DNA from: Blasia pusilla | Taxonomy: Eukaryota; Marchantiophyta; Marchantiopsida; Blasiales | Reading direction: 5' to 3' | Assembly: GCA_050084515.1 (NCBI GenBank) | Contig: CM114271.1 | Span: forward strand, 57,412,001 to 57,476,000 | Length of the DNA stretch: 64,000 bases | Shown here: in pieces, positions 13,927-24,047 of the stretch | How the letters are laid out: the number at the start of each line of letters is the position of its first letter | Position numbering within the stretch: the first letter of the stretch is position 1 | The notes under the pieces: model-generated | Databases searched by the model: none | Told to the model about the DNA's origin: nothing | What the model saw: only the letters and a program-made list of their open reading frames with translations | Program-made: the position numbers and the translations under genes

Positions 13927-15292
13927 GCCAAGATAACAAGCAGAAGAAGAAAATCAATGGCACTATTCAAATTTCTCAAAAACTCTCAACTATTGCACAT
14001 ATTAGAGCAACATAGAAAAAACCTATCTCAATCCTCCATGCACCACTTGCTAGTTTTGACCGCACTTTTCTCCTTACCTTTCCATAAATATGCCTTCTTG
14101 GTTAGTTATGCTCTCTCTCCCTTAGTTTCTCCAAGGTTCGTGCCCTTACCCTATTCTTGCTTTCTTCGATTGGGATCTCCATTCCCCTTAGAAAAATATT
14201 TCCCAAGGTTAACTCTTTCATGTTTTTTATTTAGTGACTTTAAATTCTAATTCATATTCAAAAAATTAATATAAGGAGTTAAATCTTTCTACATTTTTTT
14301 CCATTCTATGCTTAAAACTTGTGTGAGTTGAAATCAATATTTTATAGGGTTATGTCATTGGGAAAATACCTTTTAATTGATAATATAATAATAAAATGCA
14401 CGTCATTGAGTCATATTGGTATTTTAGATGACTATAAGTTGGAACATCTTGTTTTAACACCAATTTCAACATTCTTGCTGAATTAAAATATTTGTGGGTT
14501 TTCGACTTTCTTGAAGTCATGCTTACAAGTAAAATAAGGACTTAAGTCCATTTAAATATGACCATATATTTAAGTTCTTTTGCAATCAGTCAAGTCTCTT
14601 TTAATCGCCGACAACCTATATAGTATGATCTTGAAGTTAAATCGTTAAGAATGATGTTGAGAGTGTTTATTTTGTTAATTTCTTTGGACATCTCGAGAGA
14701 GCGAATGCTAGCGTGTGATGTGGTTAAAGTCATTGTACACCGGTCATAGCAATATTTGTAATATAAACTAATCTATTTTGTGACTTCACAGTTTAGAAGG
14801 TGGTGAACGATTGAATGCAGAATTTGCCAAGGTTCGTGCGTTTGTCTGCCAAATCAGAGCTTAAGACCCAATTCCAAAGCATTCTCAAGTAAAGAAACAA
14901 ATAATCTTGGCCTCATAGACCCTCCGCCCCAACCCTACTTCTCCCCAGCCGACAAGAATGTGTAAAGTCTTGATGTTGGTAGACCTACTACTTCCCGCTG
15001 AAGGAGCGGTTCGGGCTTTGGAATACATCCTACTGACCTTTCTACGGCATTTGGAACTATTGTTCCACTGGAAGGTTATTGAATGGCGTTTGGAACTCTA
15101 GTTCCAAATGAACTCAGAAGTATTTGGTTTCTACCAGTCGAGATAGCCCTAAAGTTGACAGCGCAATGTGCTGGTTTGGCCTCCGAGAAGCTCCCACCGA
15201 GTGCCAAGAAAAAGAAATTGGAACTCTAGTTCCAAATGAGCTCAGAACGATATTTTTTGCGGACCCATTGGGATCTTGGGAGCATGCCGTTC
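13921..15292. other. No supported gene
   Basis: AT-rich sequence without a recognisable coding region. From about 15060 the first GGAACTCTAGTTCC-type palindromes appear. They lead into the satellite that follows. Confidence 0.35.
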
Positions 15293-16480
15293 GGAACTAC
15301 AATTCCAACCGAGGATGGGGATTTCCCTTTACCGGACGCCTTCTACAGCCAAGGATCCATTGGGATCTTGGGAGCATGCAATTCGGAACTACAGTTCCAA
15401 TTGAGGATGGGGATTTCCCTTTACCGGACGCCTTCTACGGCCGGAATTGGATCTTAGGATCCAATTGGACTCAGACTAAGTTTGGCTCCAAATGACCTTC
15501 AACAGGCGCAACAGTCTGGGACACAATCATAACTAAGGTTTTGATTCTCCAATGTCCGCCGACCTATTGGGATGTAAGGAGCAGACCATTCGAAACTACA
15601 ATTTCAATCGAGGATGGAGATTTTCCTTTATTGGACGCCTTCTGCGACCGGAATTGGATCTTATCATCCAATTGGACTCCGACTAAGTTTGGTTCCAAAT
15701 GACCTTCAGCGAGTACGGCAGTCTAGGACCCAATCGGAACTAAGATTCCAATTCCCCACTTGTTGAGAGATATTGGGATGCAAGGAGCACGAAATTCGGA
15801 ACTACAGTTCCAATCGAGGATGGGAATTTCCCTTTACCGGACGCCTTCTGTGGCCGAAATTGGGTCTTAGGATCCAATTGGACTCAGACTAAGTTTGGCT
15901 CCAAATTACCTTCAACGAGCACGGTAGTTAGGGACACAATCAAAACTAAGGTTCCTATTTTCCAATATCCACCAACCTATTGGGAGGTAAGGAGTAGACC
16001 ATCCGGAACCACAGTTCCAATTGAGGATGGGGAATTTCCTTTATCGGACACCTTCTACGACTGGAATTGGATCTTAGCATCCAATTGGACTCCGACTTAA
16101 TTTGGCTCCAAATGACCTTCAACGAGTGCGGTAGTCTCGGACATAACCAGAACTAAGGTTTCGATTCTACACTTGTTGCCGACCTATTGGGATGCAAGGA
16201 GGAGGCCATTCGAAACTACAATTCCAATCAAGGATGGTGATTTCCCTTTACCGGATGCCTTCTGCGGCTGGAATTAGATCTTAGGATCCAATAAGACTGA
16301 GTCCAAGTTTGGCTCCAAATGACTTTCAACGAGCGCGGCAGTTTGGGACACAATGAGAACCAAAGTTTTGATTCTACAATTGTTCCCGACGAAGGGATCT
16401 TAGGAGCAAGCTTATTGGAACTACAGTTTGAATTGATCCACAGGATGGAAACGTTGAGGATGTAAGCTCTACAATAAGAA
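15293..16480. repeat. Satellite of about 206 bp carrying short palindromes
   Basis: The anchor (c)GGAACTAC-AGTTCCAAT...GAGGATGG recurs at about 15385, 15591, 15798, 16005, 16211 and 16417, spacings of 206, 207, 207, 206 and 206 bp. An extra truncated unit starts at 15293, 92 bp before the first full one. Each unit also holds GGATCTTAGGATCCAATTGGACTC and a TTTGGCTCCAAATGACCTTCAACGAG block. Units differ by scattered substitutions, so this is an aged but cleanly phased array. Confidence 0.92.
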
Positions 16481-16930
16481 ATTGGACACACATGTCATAT
16501 GACAACTCCATCGCACGATCATTAGATGACAGTAAATATGGTCATTGAATAGATAAGATTTGGAACTCAAGTTCCAATTCGGGATGATTAAAAAATATCC
16601 GCAAATATCACATGGCTTCACAATCTTTAGCTTCCACTTTGTGCAATATTTTACAGTTCTCTTAATCTTAGCTTCCATTATCTAGAATAGGTTACAATTC
16701 CCGCTGTACATGACTACAAATATCTAGTACGAGAGAATTTACAACTAGTGACAATACATTTCTAATCGGAGGAGATTATCATCCATTGCCATATATGTGA
16801 CATCGATGCGCTCAAACCTAGGCGACTTACTTCCTTAATCCATCCGCTTCAATATGCTACATTTCACGTTCTATTTACAAATGTACCCAATGGCATCAAA
16901 ATAGAGTATCATTTCAGCTACCTATTATCC

Positions 16931-17359
16931 TCAACGAGGTCTCTTCCTGCTCAATCGCAAGAGTGTCTCATCCGTGGCAAGGTTGGTAATCTCCTCATGA
17001 ACCTCACGGATATACTTATTGAGTCCATTTGTGAAGTTATTCCAACTTAACCTTCCCTCCCTTGGAATTAGAACAATTCTCGTGAAATCAATTTGGAGAT
17101 CTTCCTTCAGGGTCTGGTAGATAGCTTGGAACTTATTGTAATTCTTCTTTTGATACTCCTTGTCCAAACTGCGCAGGATCACATCCCATTCCTTAGCCTT
17201 TGCGATGATGTAGCCAAAAATACGATGCTTCAATTTGTGCAGGCCGTCCTCGTCAAGGAAAAAACAAGCAACTTCTTGCTCGCTCACCTGCAAGCACTGT
17301 TTGGGTGGTTGTTGGAGATCATTCCCTTTCATGGAATAGTTGTATACGTTATCCACCAT
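16931..17359 (-). CDS. C-terminal part of the EEIG1/EHBP1-like gene
   Basis: This 142-residue frame continues the exon at 17349-18635 but in another phase, overlapping it by 11 bases. It contains a segment like the tail of that plant family: a stretch including FGYIIAKAKEWDV, then QAIYQTLKEDLQIDF, where relatives have an 'LQIEFHYT'-type ending. It ends in a basic tail, LRLSRKRPR. The join may be a one-base frameshift. An intron is possible, because a good acceptor (TTGCAG before GTGAGC) lies just inside this frame, but I could not find a GT donor in the matching phase. The family assignment rests on remembered similarity, without an alignment. Confidence 0.5.
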   Translation of the reverse strand: MVDNVYNYSMKGNDLQQPPKQCLQVSEQEVACFFLDEDGLHKLKHRIFGYIIAKAKEWDVILRSLDKEYQKKNYNKFQAIYQTLKEDLQIDFTRIVLIPREGRLSWNNFTNGLNKYIREVHEEITNLATDETLLRLSRKRPR

Positions 17360-18635
17360 TGGCGTCGAAGAAGACTTTATACGCCTTCTTACATTCCCGG
17401 TCTAGGCAGGAACCAAGAGTATCTACAATGCTGATCAACTTGGCTGAAACCCTTAGCACAAAGTGATGGTCATGCCGGGTGACGATAAACACTTTCTTGG
17501 TTCCCTTGTACTGCACCACTTCGTTCCACACAGTATCCATGCTCTCATCTGGCATGACACCATAAGGGAAAACATCATAAATATAAGGGAGGGAGACATA
17601 ACCCACAAAGCTCATGTTGATATTGATGTAGACACCAAATGACGGTCCACCCTTCTGACTCCACCGTGCTACGGACTCCAGGTCTAAGAAGCCACTTTTA
17701 TCAACGACGTTCTTGAAACCTATGTGATTCTCCCACTTCGCGTATAAGCGAGCCCCCAACTTCACAATGCCATCGAGAACTCTAGCCGGGAGATATTTCT
17801 CTATCGGATACTCCAAACACCATCTGGCAGTAAGGAAGGCATTGATAGTGCATGATGGCCTTGCAGCTTCCATTGATATCTGATCCACGCTGCCGAAGAT
17901 GACATCTGCGGTGATCTCCGCTCTTGGACATTCCTTGCATATTGTCCGAGTCAGTTGTCCAAGTACATTTTGGAATAAGACCAAGGCCTTTAGCTTTTCT
18001 TGGATTGCATGGAGAAGACATTTACCATTACCGCCAGTAGAATGTGGCTTTGGAAAACCAATCCGACTAGTACTAATAAAATGACTAACACTCATCCCAT
18101 CCAGAATTTGTCTAGTTTTTTCGTCTCGGGATTCTGGAAGTATATTAAATTTTGGAAGGGCTATAACGCTATTTGGATCATTCAAAAGGAGGGAATTGAT
18201 CCTAATGTCCACCACGACTGTATTCTTTAGGCAAGAGAAGTTTATAAACTCTCTAACAGCATAAAAGAACCGCAGATCTTTCACATACTTTGAGAGACCC
18301 TTTGTCCCCTTTTGAAAAGAGCTGTCCCGCACAGACCAAAAAAAATTGGCCTTCTTGACAAAAGATTCAAACAAATAGCAGGAATCTGCTAGCCTCTTAA
18401 GCATTTCAAGTGCATCTTCCCTATTCATCGTGGTCCAAAACCCATAATCATATTCTCTCTCTATCATGCCAGTTAGTATTCTGACGTAGGGAAGGACAAA
18501 TACAACCCGTCCATCTTCCGACATAAAGCCATTGTTTCCCCTAAGACCGAGGGGATACGGTTCGCTAACCCTGTCCATACTTCGGAAAATAATTTCTCCG
18601 ATTTTGACGATAAGAAGAGGCCTAAGGGATCTCAC
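17349..18635 (-). CDS. Main exon of an EEIG1/EHBP1-like plant protein
   Basis: This 428-residue open exon is bounded upstream by an acceptor (GAATAG before GTGAGATCC). From about residue 240 to the end it follows the C-terminal region of plant proteins annotated as EEIG1/EHBP1 N-terminal-domain proteins. The matching order is a Cys-led helical stretch (CTINAFLTARWCLEY), a W-x-N...FLDLESV block, MSFVGY, ESMDTVWNEV, then HHFVLRV, SIVDTLG and KKAYKVFF near the end. The His and Asp blocks recall cysteine-protease-like folds, but no catalytic role is known to me. The first 240 residues are unrecognised. Long and free of stops, it may still be functional, but the frame change at its 3' end raises doubt. 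The N-terminal C2-like domain typical of the family was not found. Confidence 0.6.
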   Translation of the reverse strand: MRSLRPLLIVKIGEIIFRSMDRVSEPYPLGLRGNNGFMSEDGRVVFVLPYVRILTGMIEREYDYGFWTTMNREDALEMLKRLADSCYLFESFVKKANFFWSVRDSSFQKGTKGLSKYVKDLRFFYAVREFINFSCLKNTVVVDIRINSLLLNDPNSVIALPKFNILPESRDEKTRQILDGMSVSHFISTSRIGFPKPHSTGGNGKCLLHAIQEKLKALVLFQNVLGQLTRTICKECPRAEITADVIFGSVDQISMEAARPSCTINAFLTARWCLEYPIEKYLPARVLDGIVKLGARLYAKWENHIGFKNVVDKSGFLDLESVARWSQKGGPSFGVYININMSFVGYVSLPYIYDVFPYGVMPDESMDTVWNEVVQYKGTKKVFIVTRHDHHFVLRVSAKLISIVDTLGSCLDRECKKAYKVFFDANGG

Positions 18636-18741
18636 CTATTCACCAACGAATGCAATATATTAGCCTCTCAAAATGGGAATTAGAACTATAGTTCCATCAG
18701 GAAATATTCATTCATTGAACTATCAAAGTGCCAGTGCTTAC

Positions 18742-18822
18742 CTTTATGCCTGAAGGTTGGTGTGTAATATTTTGACTCACAACAGGCTCCTTTGGTTCAT
18801 AGTAGCGTCGATAATCACTAGG
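18742..18822 (-). CDS. Small upstream exon of the EEIG1-like gene
   Basis: This 81-nt, phase-0 exon has strong signals on both sides on the minus strand: acceptor TTTTGCACAG and donor GTAAGC. It encodes 27 residues beginning PSDYRRYYEPKEP. It splices in frame to the exon starting at 18635 across an intron of 106 bp, a normal plant intron size. No function can be read from so short a piece. Confidence 0.65.
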
Positions 18823-18919
18823 CTGTGCAAAACACTTCAATATTAAGAACAAGCCCAAATTTATAGATGTAAGATTGATTAAGACTGGTTCACAATGGGT
18901 AGAAATTCACATTATCTTC

Positions 18920-19262
18920 CTATAATAAGAGGGAAAATCGCACTTTCGGATGAACTTCCATGGAGTCTGGAAGTGGCTGTTGGATATATATGCTGAGCCA
19001 CAACAGTTCGACATAATGTGTCAACGCTGTCATGAGAAAACTATCTTTTGACGATGATGACTTCCATTTTGGCATGTTCACAAAATGTTGTACACTATCA
19101 TGGTGGTTCTCGTTTCCAACCACATAAAAAAAATCTATTGCTAGCTCTCCAAATCTAGCCAACGTCTTGTTGCCTTGTCAGAATAGTTCAGTAGTTTGAA
19201 TGGAGCCGCTTGACCTCCACGCAGACTGTCATTTGTACGAATCAAAGTGAACCCAACCGTAG
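18920..19262 (-). CDS. Possible further upstream exon(s)
   Basis: One frame reads ...FGELAIDFFYVVGNENHHDS... and ends VHPKVRFSLLL. A second frame just upstream reads NLPTVGFTLIRTNDSLRGG...KLLNYSDKATRRWLDL. The two abut with a phase change at about 19160, so either a frameshift or a small splice separates them. Composition looks coding, but I do not recognise a domain. They are likely part of the gene ending at 16931. Confidence 0.35.
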
Positions 19263-19773
19263 GAAGATTCCTCTCTTATAAGTGATTCAAAATTGTAGCT
19301 TTCATTCTGGCCAGACTATCTTCATTCTTACATGTCCACAAGCCCAAAGCAAAGTAATCACTACCTGCTTGGAGAAAATCTCCACACCCTGGTCTGATGC
19401 TAATACTTTTCAAGTTTCCAGAGTTTCGATAAGCAGGGCAAAAAAGCAAGACCTCATGCGATTAAAAAGCCAGCATGATTTTACCAAATGTGGGCCGAGT
19501 CTGCATCATACATTTCTTTCATCAGAATCCAAAGAATCATACATAAATACAAAGGCGATGCAAGGTTTTGGGAGAAAATGAAACACAACATGAAAATAAA
19601 AATCCTCAACTCTCAGACTGGTAACATTACATTGAATATTGCATCACTCATGTGTAGAAGGGATACAAGGGCAAAACCCTTACACTTCATAATATAATGG
19701 AAAGAAGGTAGTCATAGGGGAATGAATGGAAACTGAAGTTCAGATTAAGATATGAATGAAAATGATTGTTACT

Positions 19774-20070
19774 TTAAGCTTCCCAAGTGCTAAAATCCAA
19801 AGATCTAATTTCCGCACTCATTTCCCTAATGGTTTCCAAAGAGGCTATATCCTCCATGCTCGACTTTAGGGAATCACCACCTACTAGTAATCTCAACTCT
19901 CTTTTGGCATGATCAAAGTCTGTGTAAAACTCTTGACAGTAAAGATGCCGATTGAGTCTTACCAAGAACGAGGTCTCCCGGTCGATGTTGGTCCCCGGGC
20001 CAGTACTATTTGGAGATGTTCCATGTGCTAGGGATGGGTTATTATGCTTATTTTTCTTTGAAGGTTTCAT
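19774..20070 (-). CDS. Terminal exon of the unknown gene
   Basis: This frame of up to 98 residues ends at TAA. After a basic, Asn/Ser/Pro-rich start (KPSKKNKHNNPSLAHG) it has a helical part (FLVRLNRHLYCQEFYTDF) and ends LETIREMSAEIRSLDFSTWEA. It follows the duplicated exons on the same strand and would give the C-terminus. I did not find a clear acceptor, so the left limit of the coding part is uncertain. Confidence 0.4.
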   Translation of the reverse strand: MKPSKKNKHNNPSLAHGTSPNSTGPGTNIDRETSFLVRLNRHLYCQEFYTDFDHAKRELRLLVGGDSLKSSMEDIASLETIREMSAEIRSLDFSTWEA

Positions 20071-20365
20071 TCACGGCTACAATTTCTATAGAAGCGTCCC
20101 AACCGCTAGAATCTCCAACTGTCGTTGATACCGTTTTACGTGGGATCCATTTCATGTGTTTTTCTCGGTCCACATTTCCCAGAGAAGCCTTCGGCACAAT
20201 GACTCTACGTGTTTGGGATATATCAGTGTTCGTTCTCCCTTCATATTATGGCCTAGCAGCTTCCTTCGGCGATGTACTTCTTCTTGCCTAAGCCGCAGGT
20301 TTGTAGACACTAGAGCTCATACAATGAGAACTTTAGATGACTTCATCACTAATTTAGTTGCTCAC

Positions 20366-21016
20366 CTGATTCGGAGAAGCCGATAACTTTGCAGTGAGCT
20401 TTTTCGTACCCTCAAGTCCCTCAATCCCCTTTTCTCCCTGTGGAGTCTGCTTTTCCACTCCTTGGCTCTTCTTGTCTCCTTATGTAGTGGCAAAATGTTC
20501 GACATAATGAGAACTTAAGTTCTACATCAATGCAAGAGAAGGCAGGGAAACTGAAAATATAATATGAAATATTAATTGGATTTCTCACCTCAGAAGGAGA
20601 TTCCAATGACAGTGGAGTGTGCTTTTCCGTCCCAAGCAATCCCTCTCTCTCCTCTTCTCCCTGTGTAGTGGAAAAATGCTCCACATAATGAGAACTTAAG
20701 TTCTACATCAGTGCAAGAAGAAGCTGGGAAACTGAAATAAGAATAGGAAAAAATATTTGGGTTGCTCAGCGGAGTAGGAAAGCGCGATGACGTCGGAATC
20801 TGCTTCCCTGTCCCACGCAGTCCCTCCCTTTCATTTTCTCCCTGTGGATATTGAACGTAATAAGAAAAAAAATATTAATTTGAAACTAATATCGGGAAGG
20901 ATTTGCATGCATGAGGAGGATCATAGAGGATCGTGTAAATTTCTCACCGTAGTTGGTGTTTTCGACGATGGCGTCTGCTTGGATCTGCTCTCCAGCACTT
21001 CGTCATCCTTCTCTCC
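20366..21016 (-). repeat. Four tandemly duplicated short exons
   Basis: Exon copies lie at 20948-21016 (69 nt), 20770-20841 (72 nt), 20589-20660 (72 nt) and 20366-20437 (72 nt), all phase 0. Each starts GGAGA(A/G), usually after an acceptor ending ACAG, and each is followed by GTGAG. They encode 23-24 residue variants of one hydrophilic peptide: GEEEREGLLGTEKHTPLS..., GENEREGLRGTGKQ..., GEKGIEGLEGTKKL... and GEKDDEVLESRSKQTP... The introns are also related; two share a GAGAACTTAAGTTCTACATC block at about 20510 and 20690. In the copy at 20770-20841 the donor reads CTGAG instead of GTGAG, so that exon could be skipped or extended. The peptide looks like a disordered linker of adjustable length. 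Confidence 0.7.
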
Positions 21017-21171
21017 CTCGGGAGTGAGCGCCGATAGTCTAAGTGATTTCCACCAATCGCCGATGATTACTTTGCAAACGGATACTTAGATTAGAATTCC
21101 ATATGTAACAGTCATCGTCCCACTCAAAAGCACAAAGTTTTTTCATATTGAGCTTCTTAAATTGAACTTAC

Positions 21172-21310
21172 GATATTTTCTCCCAGCGGTGTGGGGATAG
21201 TTTTTGCGGAATATCTTGCCAAACCATGAGTAGCTAGAGCACTAGTCTCCCTTGTCAAAATTTGAGGGTTCAACACATCAGGCGATGTCACCCTTTCAAA
21301 AGTTGGGGAG
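21172..21310 (-). CDS. Internal exon with GTAAGT donor
   Basis: The exon ends at a perfect plant donor, GTAAGT (21166-21171). It encodes a Ser/Thr/Pro-rich peptide including FERVTSPDVLNPQILTR and ends PTPLGENI. The probable acceptor is ATTAG at about 21311. It belongs to the gene that continues leftward into the duplicated exons. Confidence 0.45.
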
Positions 21311-21459
21311 CTAATCCCTCATCCTCATCCCTCTTCGCGACTCCATCGTCTTGAGCCATAAACCAACCAAAATAAGTAGTGGGCCTGCTTGAACCGAATA
21401 GTAGTGCGAAGAGAAATAAACGTCTAGCATGATTCAAGGCACAAAATCCCTGATCTTAC

Positions 21460-21714
21460 TTGTGATTTAGCATCATCTTCTGACTCCGCTTCCATGTCCA
21501 AGTCCTTTGCTCCTTTGCGGTTTAGGGCATCCGCCTATTTTTTGCCTTCGGAAGGTGCCACCTTCCGATCTGGTTCAGACTTCACTGTAGGGGTAGTGCT
21601 TAGAAGACTACGGTTTGCATTGATCTTGAAGAATTGATCAAATTTCAAGCAAAAGTCCGACAATGTTGCCCCATCCACTTGCGTACAGTTTGCTTGGAAA
21701 TTGATGCCCAAAAC
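21460..21714 (-). pseudogene. Internal exon with one TAG stop
   Basis: This 255-nt exon in phase 0 has acceptor TTGCAG (21715-21720) and donor GTAAGA (21454-21459). It begins VLGINFQANCTQVDG and ends LDMEAESEDDAKSQ. One in-frame TAG at 21535 falls in a hydrophilic linker (SEGKK, stop, ADALN). Clean signals on both sides despite the stop argue for a recently disabled exon. Confidence 0.55.
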
Positions 21715-21819
21715 CTGCAACGATACCAGCTCGGAGAGTTAGTACATGTCTTCGAATAAGAACTTAAGGTGAATGCATGTAATCATGATCGGAACCTAGG
21801 TTCCAAAAGAGAAACTCAC

Positions 21820-22398
21820 CACTAGAGCCGCCAGTACGCGACAACCTGGATTTACCACAATAGCATTCTTCCGCGCTCCAACCTTTGACAAGCCGGAGAA
21901 AATCTCCTCGAGGTCATCCTTTCGAAACTCATTCTCTCCGAGGGTAAGAAGGAATCTATACTCCTCGTTGATCATATCTCTTGTGTCGCTGAGGGAGGCG
22001 GGAAGAACTTTTCCGCCAAGTACTCTATTTACAATAGTGAGTTGTTCGTCCATAGTGGACTCATCAAAACCATTAACAAATACCGCTATGACAACCATGA
22101 GACATCCTCCACTCTGAATCCTCTGTCTCTTTGGATCCGTCATTGGAAATCTGACCATACAAGGAATTACTCTAAGCCAGAGACTGGAGGCTCTCTAGCA
22201 TGCAACTATAAGATTCTCGAGTATTTCGATCTCAGCGAAGAAAACCAGTAATCTTTCGCTTGCATTGAGACAAGACCCCTCATCAAAATAGTCTCCGAAT
22301 TCTTCTACACTGAGCCGCTCATAATCATTTGAAGTGCTAACCATATTTACAAATACTATGTCAAAAAGTACATCCCACTCATCATCTTCTACCGCCAA
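21820..22398 (-). pseudogene. Internal exon of the unknown gene
   Basis: The frame reads DEWDVLFDIVFVNMVS... through LVFFAEIEILENLIVAC, a TAG at 22195, then without phase change ASSLWLRVIPC...MVVIAVFVNGFDESTMDEQ...LGENEFRKDDLEEIF...VVNPGCRVLAALV. It ends at a GTGAG donor at 21815-21819. The next exon follows after a 105-bp intron with a TTGCAG acceptor. No domain is recognised. Confidence 0.5.
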
Positions 22399-22737
22399 AA
22401 TTTACAACAGTCCGGAAAAATCCGGGTGAGGTTGTATCAAAACTACTAATGACTTCCTTGTAGATAGATACAAGAAAGTCAATCATCGGGCAATTTTGGC
22501 CCTCCGCAATCGCATTAAATCTCGCAACGTTCTACAAAATTCATCAAGAGGAACACCGAATTCAGCTTACGTGCCAAAGGACAGATGCTTCTTCAAATAC
22601 ATCTTCTCCTTGAGCAGAATATCGAGGAGAATGTGTGCATCATCGACGTAGAATTTCTTATCCAAAATGAGCTTCTCATAGCAATCTCAACAACTTCTCC
22701 CAACATAGATCTCCCTATCCAAGAAAAATAACTTGCA

Positions 22738-23121
22738 GATGGCGCCTACATTCACTTATTCACGTTTCAATTTGTCGCACTAGGATTTCAGATCCAGCAA
22801 CTCTTCATTTCGTATTTTTTGAGTAGATGTTGGTTGTAATTGCACCCTCAATTGCAAGAGTTTTTCTATGATTTGCATCATATTCTCCTCGTCAAGCCCT
22901 TGGAGCGGTCTCAAGTTGGTCTTCTTGAGCCTCCTCTTCTCAACGCTCGTTTTATGTCTCACCCACTACTCAGAGTACGCGAGATCATCTCGTGCCATGA
23001 GTTTACCTTTCTCGTAGGCAACCATAACAACATGCCACATATTCCATGTGGCGGGAGAGCAATTATAGACGAAGGTGTTTATCTCCTTGTGTTCAGCCTC
23101 TTCGTCATGGTCTACAGAAAC
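22738..23121 (-). pseudogene. Charged, coil-like exon with two TAG stops
   Basis: A phase-consistent minus-strand reading begins VSVDHDEEAEHKEINTF, continues NMWHVVMVAYEKGKLM and RHKTSVEKRRLKKTNL, then a helical segment (MMQIIEKLLQLRVQLQ). It is interrupted only by TAG after LAYSE and by TAG after LLDLKS. Both would read Gln if the first base were C. It lies between the ParB-like region and the exons to the left, so it probably belongs to the same gene. Confidence 0.4.
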
Positions 23122-23240
23122 CATGGAACTTAAGTTTGATTAGAATACCAATGATAATAGCTGAGACTGATTAAAAACAGAGATGGCATATGTAGTCAAT
23201 GTTCTATAAGAATTCAAGTTATAATACGAAATTCAAATTT

Positions 23241-24047
23241 TTATTCTAATGGTACTGCATTAAGGATCCTCAATCTAAGGAAACCCACCACTTCTCCAAT
23301 CTTCCTCTTCCTAGTCTTCTTGATCGCTGCCAACTCGATATTACTCATGTGGGCCCGAAAAGTGGCAATATGCATTCTTATCCGAGTCTCCACTTTGCTG
23401 GCATATGTGTCCTCTTCATTGTGAAGTGAGGAGAGGCTGCAATACCGAAGACGATTTTCGGAACAATCTTCTTCCCAAACTACTGTACACGGGAAAATTT
23501 GAAAAAAATCATCCCGGGTCGCCTCATGAAGTTTAGAGAAGGCGACTGTTGTATGCTGACCAGCAATTTCCCACCAGTAGATTTTTGTACCATCACGTAG
23601 GTACCCATTGATTATCTCCTCTTCTGAGGGGCCAACTAGTAAATGGGCCCCCCAATATTCATTAGATGCTCTTGCAATATTGTATGTACAAGGAATAACA
23701 ATAGATGTGTTTATATTTTTTGCTATGACATATCTAGTCCCCGAGAGACTATGCATCTGGGCATTCACTCGGTCTTGATAAAGCTCCCTTGCTTTGATGT
23801 CAAGCGGGGCAAGTTTGAAATCTTTGACATCTAATCAAAATATTTTTAGAGTAGAGTTTGGAACGTTAAGATCCTTGAATTGCTCCCATAATCGCTCTTG
23901 TGCCGGCCTCGTACACTCGACGAGTTCTTGTGTCACCCTTGCATCAAGCTCGACAACTTTGATTTCCTGGACTATCACAATAGACCCACTCTCTAACGCA
24001 GAGTCTACAGCCTTTGCTAGACGAGCACTTGGCGTCTCTTTCCCCAA
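23241..24047 (-). pseudogene. ParB-like (GQHT) region
   Basis: Two frames join in phase across a single TGA near 23835: ...WEQFKDLNVP...LKIF, stop, LDVKDFKLAPLDIKARELYQDRVN, then FGTR-like text. The second carries LVGPSEEEIINGYLRDG, IYWWEIAGQHTTVAFSKLHE and FPCTVVWEED, followed by a basic region (KKTRKRKIGE). The G-Q-H motif followed by a small-residue helix resembles the G-[HQ]-H-R signature of ParB/Srx-fold proteins (DNA-binding or nuclease-like). The usual Arg is Thr here, so activity is doubtful. The assignment is tentative and rests on this motif alone. Confidence 0.35.

Noticed and set aside
13780-14250. 156-residue frame resembling a secreted protein
   Set aside because: Its hydrophobic start is the CT microsatellite read as Leu-Ser; the rest shows no domain.
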